Shown here piece by piece: positions 9,022 to 16,695 of a stretch of DNA of 64,000 bases. Every line of letters begins with the position of its first letter. The stretch's first letter is position 1. Made by a program: the position numbers and the translations under genes. The notes below the pieces were generated by a model. That model saw only the letters and a program-made list of their open reading frames with translations, did not search any database and was not told the origin of the DNA. Source of the DNA: an uncultured Lachnospiraceae bacterium (lineage in GTDB: Bacteria; Bacillota; Clostridia; Lachnospirales; Lachnospiraceae). Location: NCBI GenBank assembly GCA_944376125.1, contig CALWBQ010000050.1, positions 1-64,000 of the forward strand, in the 5' to 3' direction.

Positions 9022-9546
9022 CTATTTGCCTGCATATGTGATCAGAGATGCCACATCGTATCCAGACAGCCTCTTCCGGCCCTCCAGACCGCCAAGCTCC
9101 ATGACAAAGCAGACCTTTACTACCTGACCGCCAAGTCCCTCTACCAATTTTATGATCGCCTCGGTCGTTCCCCCGGTTGCAATCAGGTCATCGACAATGA
9201 CCACTTTCTGCCCGGGCTTGATCGCGTCTTTGTGCATCTCAATCTCCGCACTTCCGTACTCCAGGTCGTATTCAACTGACACTGTTTCACAGGGGAGTTT
9301 TCCCTTTTTCCGCACCGGTACAAACCCTTTTTTCATCACATAGGCCACCGGCACACCGAAAATAAAGCCTCTGGATTCCGGGCCAACCACCACATCGTAG
9401 TCCAGATCTCCGATAGCTTCTACCAGCTGATCAACCGCCATATGAAGCCCTTCCGGGCTCTGCAGGATCGTGGTAATATCCCGAAATATAATTCCAGGTT
9501 CCGGAAAATCCGGTATACTCCTGACATATTCTTCCAGTTTCTTCAT
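9022..9546 (-). CDS. apt: Adenine phosphoribosyltransferase
   Basis: Type I phosphoribosyltransferase that converts adenine and PRPP to AMP in purine salvage. The PRPP-binding loop VVDDLIATGGTTEA is intact, and the N-terminal IPDFPEPGIIFRDIT stretch is the APT family signature. The length of 174 residues is typical. Its ATG overlaps the stop of the upstream LacI-type regulator gene (ATGA at 9543-9546), so the two are translationally coupled. In B. subtilis apt lies directly before relA; here an MBL gene intervenes and a regulator gene precedes it. Confidence 0.96.
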   Translation of the reverse strand: MKKLEEYVRSIPDFPEPGIIFRDITTILQSPEGLHMAVDQLVEAIGDLDYDVVVGPESRGFIFGVPVAYVMKKGFVPVRKKGKLPCETVSVEYDLEYGSAEIEMHKDAIKPGQKVVIVDDLIATGGTTEAIIKLVEGLGGQVVKVCFVMELGGLEGRKRLSGYDVASLITYAGK

Positions 9547-10559
9547 TCTTCTTCCTCCTTGCTGTCTTTCTCCCTGATATCTTTTACAGTCTCCCGAATA
9601 ATCAGCTTGTTTTCCAGATAAATTCTTCTATTATCGATAATCCCGTCATCAAGCCTTTTCAAGAGAACTCTTGTTCCCTCTTTCGCGATGTCCCCCATGC
9701 TGCGCTCCACGGTCGTCAGCTTCATGCTGGAATATCCCGACATATCCCAGTTGTCAAAACCGATCAGTGATACATCGTCAGGGACAGAGAGTCCTCTCTC
9801 CATGATCGCCACCCGTGCGCCAAAGGCCATCTCGTCATTAAAACAGAGAAGAGCCGTAGGATTGTAATCCAGCAGTCGTTTTGCCGCCTCATAGCCGCTC
9901 TCATACCGGTAATTTCCGCTGATAACGGGGATCGCATCGGGATCCAGGCCATGACGCCTGACTGAAATTCTCCATCCCCTGTGGCGCAGGCGAGTGGAAT
10001 CCAAATTCGGATTCCCCTCTATAACCCCAATCCGCCGATGGCCGTTTTCCAGGAGATAATCCATAGCCTGTTCCATCGCATGCTCTTCATCTGTCGTCAC
10101 ATTAGGCGCATCGATAAAAACCTTCCGGCAAATCACTACCATAGGGATCTTTTTTCGAAGCACCTCTTCCATAAATGTTATATCCTCATCTCTCTGGGAG
10201 AGAACAAGGATCCCATCGTAATAAGTCGGGTTCAGGGTTCCCGGCACATGCATATCAATACCTTTTACTACTACATTATACTGGCTCCCGACAACACTGT
10301 AAACCCCAGTCAGCACTTCATGGAGAACAAAAGGGGAACTCATTCGATTGATGGTAGAAAAGTAAAGTCCGATCACATAAGAGCGAGAAAGTTTCAGGTT
10401 CACCGCCGCCTGATTGCGAACGTATCCCATCTTTTCCGCTATTTTAATAATCCGTTTCTGTTTTTCCGTAGCCTCGTTTATATCCTCGTTTAAAGCTCGT
10501 GATACCGTAGAGTATGAAACTCCAGCTTCTTTCGCTACATCTTTTAGTGTTACTGCCAT
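9543..10559 (-). CDS. LacI/GalR-family transcriptional regulator
   Basis: Sugar-responsive DNA-binding regulator. An N-terminal helix-turn-helix (AVTLKDVAKEAGVSYSTVSRA, about residues 2-22) and hinge helix are followed by a periplasmic-binding-protein-like ligand domain with the usual GYEAAKRLL and LIGFDNW segments. The frame is open to 10742, but the ATG at 10559 has GAGG upstream and begins exactly at the family N terminus. The C terminus ends in an acidic run that overlaps the apt start. The adjacent ABC transporter/GH105 locus and its operator-like palindromes make that locus the likely target; an operator-like sequence also lies before its own gene. Confidence 0.93.
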   Translation of the reverse strand: MAVTLKDVAKEAGVSYSTVSRALNEDINEATEKQKRIIKIAEKMGYVRNQAAVNLKLSRSYVIGLYFSTINRMSSPFVLHEVLTGVYSVVGSQYNVVVKGIDMHVPGTLNPTYYDGILVLSQRDEDITFMEEVLRKKIPMVVICRKVFIDAPNVTTDEEHAMEQAMDYLLENGHRRIGVIEGNPNLDSTRLRHRGWRISVRRHGLDPDAIPVISGNYRYESGYEAAKRLLDYNPTALLCFNDEMAFGARVAIMERGLSVPDDVSLIGFDNWDMSGYSSMKLTTVERSMGDIAKEGTRVLLKRLDDGIIDNRRIYLENKLIIRETVKDIREKDSKEEEE

Positions 10560-10623
10560 CCTACTACCTCTGTCAAAGCCAAGCCTATTTGTCCATCTGG
10601 AATGCCTGCCCGTGCAGGCGCAT

Positions 10624-10633
10624 AAACGTTTTT
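10624..10633 (-). promoter_or_regulatory. Operator-like AAACGTTT before the regulator gene
   Basis: AAACGTTTTT, the same core as the palindromes at 14342 and 14378, lies about 65 bases upstream of the regulator ATG and about 25 bases downstream of a plausible -10 (TAATAT near 10650). This fits autoregulation. Confidence 0.5.
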
Positions 10634-10705
10634 CGCTGGTACCGAATCCTATATTATCACATTTTCCGGTTTGCCGCCAGGCAATCTTGCCGCTTCTGGA
10701 ACTGA

Positions 10706-10751
10706 CAAAAGCAGGGCTGCCGCAAAAAAAGCTATTTTGCATCAGCCCTGC
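10706..10751 (-). terminator. Terminator after the ABC permease operon
   Basis: Perfect nine-base stem GCAGGGCTG / CAGCCCTGC enclosing a second inner stem (GCAAAA/TTTTGC), followed on the minus strand by TTTTG. It separates the transporter operon from lacI-apt. Confidence 0.75.
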
Positions 10752-10773
10752 CGTATATCAGCAAGAAAAAATT

Positions 10774-11631
10774 TTAGCCTTTTACACCGCCGGCTGCGAT
10801 ACCGTCGATAAAGGAATCCTGTGCCAGGAAGAATACAATCAGAGACGGAATAATGGAGATCAGAGACATTGCCAAAACTCTGTTCCACTCAAATCCCGTA
10901 TCAGCATCCATAGACATCTTTACAAAGATAGATGCCGGATACTTTGCCGGTGTATTCACGTACAGCAACGGTCCCATAAAGTCATTGGATGACCACATAA
11001 ACTGGAACAGTGCACAAGATACAATAGACGGCTTTAACATCGGCACAATTACATACCACAGAGTCTTGACGCTGTTGCAGCCGTCAATTTTAGCAGCCTC
11101 CTCCAGCTCTCTGGGGATGTTTCTCAGGAACTGAATCAGCATGAATACGAAATACGTATCCGTCGCAAAGATCGTAGGCACGATCAGAGCCAGGTACAGC
11201 GGATGATTGATCCAGCCAAACTGGTTGAACATAATGTACTGCGGAACATTCAGTACAACCTGCGGGAGGAACAAGGTAGACATCAGAACTGCAAACAGGA
11301 TGCCTTTTCCCTTAAACTCAAACCTGGCAAATCCGTAGGCTGTCACAGTTGCAGAAACTACTGTGAAAATAACCTTGGGAATTACAATCGAATATGTATT
11401 GAGCATAGCTTTGATCAGGTCAATATCGCCGCCGTAGCTCTTCATTGCATTCTGGTATCCCGAAAGAGTCGGCTCTTTTGGAATAAATCCAGCGCTGCTG
11501 AAAATCTCATTGTTCGTCTTGAATGTAGCACCAACCATCCAGATCAGGGGGTAAACCATGATCAGACCGACTGCAATCAGAACAAAATAGCGAAGAAATG
11601 TGGAAATTTTCCTTCTCGTCTCTCTTGTCAT
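10774..11631 (-). CDS. ABC sugar permease, CUT1 family (MalG type)
   Basis: Inner-membrane subunit of a carbohydrate ABC importer, 285 residues with six predicted membrane segments. The cytoplasmic EAA loop reads EEAAKIDGCNSVKTLWYVIVP, and the C terminus GIAAGGVKG is typical of MalG-type permeases. The gene starts 6 bases after the MalF-type gene stops, so the two are co-translated partners. No ATPase is encoded nearby. The substrate is probably an oligosaccharide cleaved by the divergent GH105 enzyme (inference from context). Confidence 0.93.
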   Translation of the reverse strand: MTRETRRKISTFLRYFVLIAVGLIMVYPLIWMVGATFKTNNEIFSSAGFIPKEPTLSGYQNAMKSYGGDIDLIKAMLNTYSIVIPKVIFTVVSATVTAYGFARFEFKGKGILFAVLMSTLFLPQVVLNVPQYIMFNQFGWINHPLYLALIVPTIFATDTYFVFMLIQFLRNIPRELEEAAKIDGCNSVKTLWYVIVPMLKPSIVSCALFQFMWSSNDFMGPLLYVNTPAKYPASIFVKMSMDADTGFEWNRVLAMSLISIIPSLIVFFLAQDSFIDGIAAGGVKG

Positions 11632-11636
11632 GTTCG

Positions 11637-12539
11637 TTACCTCCCATCCTCGTCAGAGTAGTAAACCCACTTCTTCTGACTTACAAATGCAATAATCGTC
11701 AATACGCAGACGACAATGAACAGGCACCATGCCTGAGCGCTGGCCAGACCCATCTCATAGCTCTTAAACGCATTGTTGTAGATCAGCAGGGAGATCAGAG
11801 TCGTTGCATTTCTTGGGCCGCCCTGTGTAATAATGTACGGTCCGTTGAATTCCTGGAACGCCTGGCAAAGCTGTGTTACCAGATTGTAGAAGATAACCGG
11901 GGTGATGATCGGCACGGTGATTGAGAAAAATTGTCTCCACTTTCCGGCTCCATCAATGGAAGCTGCCTCGTACAGATCCTGAGACACACCCTTTAATGCT
12001 GCCAGGAAAATAACCATGGCAGATCCAAACTGCCATACACGGAGCAGACAGATGATAAACAGAGCATATTTCGGTTCTGCCAGCCAGTCAACACCTGCGA
12101 TTCCGAACCATCCCAGAATCATGTTAACAATGCCGTCGCCCTTAAAAATAGCCTTCCACAGAACTGCGATCGCAACTGATCCGCCCAGGATGGATGGAAT
12201 ATAATAAGCGACACGGAAGAAATTGACACCCTTAATCTTAAAATTCAAAATATATGCGATAAACAGAGCGAATACCAATTTTAACGGCACTGTCATAAAT
12301 GCATATTGGAATGTCACCTTAAAAGATCTCATAATCTTGGTGCTGGTGAAAATTTCTTCGTAATTCATCAGGCCGTACTCTTTGATGCCATCGAAAAGAT
12401 GGTAATCGGTAAAGCTGTAGAACAGAGAAGAGCCAAATGGATACACTTTAAAAATCAGGAATCCGATAAACCAGGGCAGAATAAATACAAGCCCGAGGTT
12501 ATTTGAAATCCATTTTTTGAAGCCTTTCTTTGTGGACAT
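11637..12539 (-). CDS. ABC sugar permease, CUT1 family (MalF type)
   Basis: First permease of the importer, 300 residues, six membrane segments, N-terminal segment IFILPWFIGFLIF-like, and the EAA loop YEAASIDGAGKWRQFFSITVP. It lies between the binding-protein gene and the MalG-type gene. A strong intergenic hairpin separates it from the binding-protein gene, which usually gives the binding protein higher expression. Confidence 0.93.
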   Translation of the reverse strand: MSTKKGFKKWISNNLGLVFILPWFIGFLIFKVYPFGSSLFYSFTDYHLFDGIKEYGLMNYEEIFTSTKIMRSFKVTFQYAFMTVPLKLVFALFIAYILNFKIKGVNFFRVAYYIPSILGGSVAIAVLWKAIFKGDGIVNMILGWFGIAGVDWLAEPKYALFIICLLRVWQFGSAMVIFLAALKGVSQDLYEAASIDGAGKWRQFFSITVPIITPVIFYNLVTQLCQAFQEFNGPYIITQGGPRNATTLISLLIYNNAFKSYEMGLASAQAWCLFIVVCVLTIIAFVSQKKWVYYSDEDGR

Positions 12540-12570
12540 ACCCTAATCCTCCTTACTTGATTTCCCGTCC

Positions 12571-12614
12571 ACAAGGATGCCCCGGAGGCATTCTGCCTCC
12601 GGAAGCATCCTTGT
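12571..12614 (-). repeat. Long intergenic hairpin between binding-protein and permease genes
   Basis: ACAAGGATGC and its complement GCATCCTTGT flank a second stem (CCGGAGGCA/TGCCTCCGG) with a three-base loop, about 20 pairs in total. No T tract follows, so it is likely an mRNA-stabilising or attenuating structure rather than a full terminator. Confidence 0.7.
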
Positions 12615-12644
12615 CGCGGTAGCTTCATTCATTTTGTGTATTTA

Positions 12645-14051
12645 CTACTTAGAAAGCACATCCTCGATGCCCTCAACCAGGACATCGGCTGCCGTTTCTA
12701 CATCGTAATCGCCATAGCTCAGCCCTGCCTGTACATCATAGTATACACCATCCGTATTCTTCAGAGCCGCAGCCTCGAATTTCGGGTCAAGCGGGAAGCT
12801 GACATAATCCATAACTTTGGCATTTGCCTCTGCTACCAACGGATCCAGAAGGTTGTTGTCCTCGCAGATCTTCAAAGCAGCTGCAGAAGCCGGAATACCG
12901 CGCTCAGAACCCATGAGCTTAACGCCCTCTTCTTCATTTAACAGGAAGTTGATCAGAGCAGCACACTCTGCCGGATGCTCGGTAGTCTCAGAAATTGCAA
13001 AGCACATGGAGACCTTGGAGAAACCTCCCTGGTAGTCGCCCATATCCGGAAGTTCCTCACCTACTACAAATTCCTGTCCCTCGTTCAGAGCATCGTGGAA
13101 TTTGTTTGCGGAGGAATCCCACTCAAAGATGCCGGCATATTTGCCTTCCATCCACTTAGGATTCTTATCCAGAGAATCTGCGCCATCGCTGGCCAGGGTT
13201 CTGATCGTCGGGATAACGTGTGCATCCTCCAGAGATTTGATGAAGGATAATCCATCCTGAATCTCCTCAGCAGTATACTGAAGTTCGTTGTTCTCTACCC
13301 AAGGCTTGCCGTATTTAGACTCCAGATAGAATACCATGAAAATTGTGCGGTCAAGCTCATTCATAGCAAGCGGATAGTAGTCATCGCCCAGCTTCTCCTG
13401 GAATACAGGTCCTGCTGCCATCAGGTCAGCCAGAGTAGCCGGCGTCTCCAGGCCAGCCTGGTCAAAAGTGGTCTTGTTCCAATAGAAGATACGTCCAGTC
13501 ATGGAGATCGGAACGCCCTGCAGCTCATTGGCTACAGTACAGTCATTCAAAACGCTCTCTGAGAACTGGGTCAGATCCAAAATATCGGACACTTTGTTTA
13601 AATCGTAAAATGCAGAGCCGTCTGAACTGAAAGAAGTGATCCAGTTCCAGTTAATCTGGTTCACATCAGGAGCTGTTCCAGTAGCGAAGGCAGCACTCAT
13701 CTTGTCCTCCCATCCGCTCCATGCAGCATACTGCATCTCAACAGTAATGTTAGGATACTTCTCCATAAATGCTTCTACCGCAGCCATAGTAGCCTCATGT
13801 CTTGCATCACCGCCCCACCAGCTCATCGTGATGGTAATCGGATCTGTTGTGTTGACGGTCAGCCCCTCTGCTGCCGCCGGTTCACCAGCCGTAGTTTCTT
13901 CTTCTGATGCTGCCGCTGCCTCTGCAGTGGTTTCCGCCGCCTCTGCTGCGGTAGTCTCTGCGCTGTTGGAAGAACCGCCACAGGCTGCCAGAGACAGAGC
14001 CATAGCAGAAATCAGGGACACGGCTACTGCTTGCTTCATCGTTTTTCTCAT
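12645..14051 (-). CDS. Extracellular sugar-binding lipoprotein, CUT1 family
   Basis: Solute-binding component of the importer (468 residues, family 1). The signal peptide ends in a lipobox LAAC with Cys24 as the lipid-modified residue, followed by a low-complexity Ala/Glu/Thr linker (about 25-65) that tethers the domain to the membrane. The mature domain contains the ITMSWWGGDARHEA opening typical of these proteins. Cognate permeases follow. The ligand is not visible from sequence; the divergent GH105 gene suggests an unsaturated uronide from pectin. Confidence 0.92.
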   Translation of the reverse strand: MRKTMKQAVAVSLISAMALSLAACGGSSNSAETTAAEAAETTAEAAAASEEETTAGEPAAAEGLTVNTTDPITITMSWWGGDARHEATMAAVEAFMEKYPNITVEMQYAAWSGWEDKMSAAFATGTAPDVNQINWNWITSFSSDGSAFYDLNKVSDILDLTQFSESVLNDCTVANELQGVPISMTGRIFYWNKTTFDQAGLETPATLADLMAAGPVFQEKLGDDYYPLAMNELDRTIFMVFYLESKYGKPWVENNELQYTAEEIQDGLSFIKSLEDAHVIPTIRTLASDGADSLDKNPKWMEGKYAGIFEWDSSANKFHDALNEGQEFVVGEELPDMGDYQGGFSKVSMCFAISETTEHPAECAALINFLLNEEEGVKLMGSERGIPASAAALKICEDNNLLDPLVAEANAKVMDYVSFPLDPKFEAAALKNTDGVYYDVQAGLSYGDYDVETAADVLVEGIEDVLSK

Positions 14052-14104
14052 AACATTTTCCCTTTCTTTCTCATCCCTGCAATTTTATCAGTTTTTGCGC
14101 AAAT

Positions 14105-14118
14105 TGCAAAGGTTTGCA
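14105..14118 (-). promoter_or_regulatory. LacI-type operator in binding-protein leader
   Basis: TGCAAAGGTTTGCA, a 14-base palindrome apart from its central GG, shares the GCAAA half-sites of the palindrome at 14342. It lies between the promoter at 14202-14230 and the binding-protein start codon. A nearby TTTGCGCAAA (14094-14103) is also palindromic. Confidence 0.55.
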
Positions 14119-14201
14119 TTGATTATGCATATCGCTCATATGTAAGGTCTTACATTAGACATTTTTCAAGCAGATATGCATCATGTTTTGTTCGTGTTTT
14201 T

Positions 14202-14230
14202 ATAATAACATTGATTATTTCATATGTCAA
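14202..14230 (-). promoter_or_regulatory. Sigma-A promoter of the ABC transporter operon
   Basis: Minus-strand TTGACA (14225-14230), 17-base spacer, TATTAT (14202-14207). The leader would be about 140 bases and contains the operator at 14105. Confidence 0.65.
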
Positions 14231-14341
14231 CTGTATAATATGTCTAGTTTTCACCAATCTTTTTATCTATTTTGTCCAGTTTTATTCTTTTCGAAATTAT
14301 GATATTATATGAAAAGACTGAAGAAATATTTTATCATACTT

Positions 14342-14353
14342 GCAAACGTTTGC
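14342..14353 (+). promoter_or_regulatory. Perfect LacI-type operator palindrome upstream of GH105
   Basis: GCAAACGTTTGC is a perfect 12-base palindrome with the central CG pair usual in LacI-family operators. Its centre is 36 bases from that of the next site, about 3.4 helical turns. Confidence 0.65.
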
Positions 14354-14377
14354 CGGAAAGCCTTTCAAAATAATTCC

Positions 14378-14389
14378 GCAAACGTTTTT
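14378..14389 (+). promoter_or_regulatory. Second LacI-type operator upstream of GH105
   Basis: GCAAACGTTTTT, the same left half and core as the palindrome at 14342, ends about 30 bases before the GH105 start codon. Confidence 0.55.
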
Positions 14390-14418
14390 CATGTCAATTT
14401 CACAGGAGGAACATTATT

Positions 14419-15558
14419 ATGGAAATTTTGGATCGCTACATCGATCAGCTTCTGGAGCAGAGTACGCCTGAAGCCCCCATCTGGAATATTGAAAAAATCC
14501 GCGCAGGCGCCAAGCCATCCTGGAATTATATGGACGGCTGTGTCATAAAAGCTGTTCTGGAATTGTATTTAATGAAGAAAGACCCAAAATATCTGGAATT
14601 TGCAGATCATTTTATTGATTACTTTGTGCAGGAAGACGGCTCCATTCTCTCCTATGATCCGAAAGAATACAATTTGGACAATGTCAACGCAGGAAAAACT
14701 CTTTTTGACCTGTACAGCTTAACCCATAAAGAAAAATACCGGAAAGCTATGGACACCATCTACAGCCAGCTTCAGGGCCAGCCCCGGACTTCCACCGGAA
14801 ACTTCTGGCACAAAAAAATCTACCCTAACCAGGTATGGCTGGATGGTCTGTACATGGCCCAGCCCTTCTACATGCAGTATGAAGTCACCTACAATGACTG
14901 CAAAGGCTGCAGAGACAGCTATCAGCAGTTTATGCAGGTAGAGCGGCTGATGAAAGACCTGCGGAACGGACTGTACTACCATGCATACGATGATTCCCGC
15001 CAGATGTTCTGGTGTGACAAAGTGACCGGGCTTTCAGAGAATTTCTGGCTGAGAGCTCTCGGCTGGTTTGCTATGGCATTGATCGATACAATGGATGTCA
15101 TGCCAGACTCTCTGGCTGCCGAGAAATCCGATTTAGGAAAGATCTATAAAGAGTTGATTGATGCCATGCTGCCGTATCAGGATGAAGAGACTGGCATGTG
15201 GTATCAGGTGGTAAACCGAGGAGGCATCCGCCCCAATTACCTGGAGACTTCCGGCTCTGCTATTTTTGCCTATGCGATTATGAAAAGTGTTCGTTTGGGA
15301 TTTCTGGATGAACGCTATTTCCAATATGGCAGGAAGGCTTTTGACGGCATCTGCCGTACACAGCTCTCCGAAAAGGACGGGGAACTGCAGCTTGACGGCA
15401 TCTGCCTGGTAGCCGGCCTGGGCAACACGGAAATGCGCGAGGGAACTTTTGAGTACTATATGCGGGAACCTGTCGTGAAAAATGAGGCGAAAGGAGTTGC
15501 TCCCCTGATTTTAGCTTACATCGAAACACTTCTGGCAGACCAGAAGACCGCCCGCTGA
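14419..15558 (+). CDS. Unsaturated rhamnogalacturonyl hydrolase-like enzyme, GH105
   Basis: Cytoplasmic glycoside hydrolase of 379 residues, close to B. subtilis YteR (373). It has the (alpha/alpha)6-barrel motifs SWNYMDGCV, VWLDGLYMAQPFY (Asp142, equivalent to the catalytic Asp of YteR) and LRALGWFAMAL. There is no signal peptide. Family members hydrate the double bond of unsaturated galacturonyl residues released by pectin lyases. The ATG follows AGGAGG. It is divergent from the CUT1 operon, and two LacI-type operators lie in its leader, so it is probably induced with the transporter. Confidence 0.92.
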   Translation: MEILDRYIDQLLEQSTPEAPIWNIEKIRAGAKPSWNYMDGCVIKAVLELYLMKKDPKYLEFADHFIDYFVQEDGSILSYDPKEYNLDNVNAGKTLFDLYSLTHKEKYRKAMDTIYSQLQGQPRTSTGNFWHKKIYPNQVWLDGLYMAQPFYMQYEVTYNDCKGCRDSYQQFMQVERLMKDLRNGLYYHAYDDSRQMFWCDKVTGLSENFWLRALGWFAMALIDTMDVMPDSLAAEKSDLGKIYKELIDAMLPYQDEETGMWYQVVNRGGIRPNYLETSGSAIFAYAIMKSVRLGFLDERYFQYGRKAFDGICRTQLSEKDGELQLDGICLVAGLGNTEMREGTFEYYMREPVVKNEAKGVAPLILAYIETLLADQKTAR

Positions 15559-15577
15559 TTCTTTTTGCAGGAACAGC

Positions 15578-15623
15578 AAAAGGCGCTGCACAGTCATTAG
15601 CGAATAACTGTACAGCGCCTTTT
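15578..15623. terminator. Bidirectional terminator between GH105 and xerD-like gene
   Basis: AAAAGGCGCTG and CAGCGCCTTTT form the ends of a long stem (with CACAGT/ACTGTA extending it). It gives a T tract on the plus strand and, in mirror, on the minus strand, serving both convergent genes. Confidence 0.85.
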
Positions 15624-15630
15624 CTATTTT

Positions 15631-16473
15631 TTAATAGCGGTAAGCTGCATAGACTTGCGTGGTAGCCATATCCGAGTGTCCCAGCATAGCCTGGACCGCA
15701 TGGATATCTGCCCCGCTCCTCAAAAGATGTGCTGCAAAGGAATGTCTCAGCGCATGGGGAGTAATGTCAGACTGAATCCCCGCTTTCTCACCATAGTATT
15801 TGATAATTTTCCAAAATCCCTGGCGGCTCATGGCCTGCCCGCTGCAATTGGTAAACAGCCATTGGCTTTCTCTGCCCTTGAGCAGCTCTCTTCTGGCTGA
15901 CTCCAGGTACACTGCCAATGCCTGCCCTGCCTCTTTTCCAAAAGGGATCGTCCTCTCCCTGTGTTCATCCCTGCATACCAGAAAACCGACTGACAAATTC
16001 ACATCTTCTACCTTCAGGCTGACCAATTCTGACACCCGGATTCCAGTAGCATACAGAAGTTCCAGCATTGCCTTGTCCCGTACTTCCTTGGCTGTCTTCC
16101 CCTCAGGCTGTGCCAAAAGCGACTGTATCTCTTCCACTGACAAAATTGTCGGTGCCTTTTTTTCCACCTTAGGCGCCTTCAAAAGCTCTGCCGGATCTCT
16201 ACGAATTCTCCCATTGCTGAACTCATAGTGAAAAAATGCTTTAATCGCCGCCAGCTCTCTGGAAATAGTCGTGGACGCTTTCCCATTTTTTTCCAAAAAT
16301 AAAATGTACGAATTCAAGCTCGTCTTGGTTACTTTTGCCGGTTCTGTTATCCCCTGCCCCCGCAGATATTCTTCCATCTGAACCAGATCCCTCTTGTAAG
16401 AAATCTGTGTGTTTTTTGACGTTTTTTTTACATCCCGCAGATATTCCTCAAACGCCTGTATCTCATCTAACAT
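15631..16473 (-). CDS. XerD-like tyrosine recombinase, divergent
   Basis: Site-specific tyrosine recombinase of 280 residues. An N-terminal SAM-like core-binding domain (about 1-90) is followed by the catalytic domain with Arg146 (ATGIRVSEL), His240 and Arg243 (PHALRHSF), His266 (LGHSD) and the nucleophile Tyr275. The hairpin that normally reads GKGNKER reads CRDEHRER here, so the usual lysine is missing. The chain ends five residues after Tyr275, whereas XerD normally continues about 20 residues. The locus order nudF - spoIIM-like - xerD matches B. subtilis, so this holds the chromosomal XerD position. It is probably the dimer-resolution recombinase, but the two deviations deserve testing. 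Confidence 0.85.
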   Translation of the reverse strand: MLDEIQAFEEYLRDVKKTSKNTQISYKRDLVQMEEYLRGQGITEPAKVTKTSLNSYILFLEKNGKASTTISRELAAIKAFFHYEFSNGRIRRDPAELLKAPKVEKKAPTILSVEEIQSLLAQPEGKTAKEVRDKAMLELLYATGIRVSELVSLKVEDVNLSVGFLVCRDEHRERTIPFGKEAGQALAVYLESARRELLKGRESQWLFTNCSGQAMSRQGFWKIIKYYGEKAGIQSDITPHALRHSFAAHLLRSGADIHAVQAMLGHSDMATTQVYAAYRY

Positions 16474-16625
16474 ACCTTTCCCCCATCCGGCCCGGATCTC
16501 TCAAAAACTCCTCCAGGCTCCAAAAACAGGCCAAAAATAGGCTTTTCCAGTACATTATATCTTCATTTTCCCAGAAAATCAAACACATTTTCCCACTTTT
16601 CTCGCCCTTTGCCGTCACTTTACAT

Positions 16626-16677
16626 AAAAAAATACAACATGTTGGAACAGCCAATCTGTTCTTCCCAACATGTTGTA
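16626..16677 (-). terminator. Terminator after the SpoIIM-like gene
   Basis: TACAACATGTTGG / CCAACATGTTGTA with a further AACAG/CTGTT pairing, followed on the minus strand by seven T residues. It separates the proC-nudF-spoIIM transcript from the recombinase gene. Confidence 0.8.
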
Positions 16678-16695
16678 AAAAATACGAAAAAATTT

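Noticed and set aside
15631..16473. The tyrosine recombinase as an integrase of a mobile element
   Set aside because: Its neighbours (spoIIM-like, nudF) match the chromosomal xerD locus, and no att repeats, phage or transfer genes are nearby.
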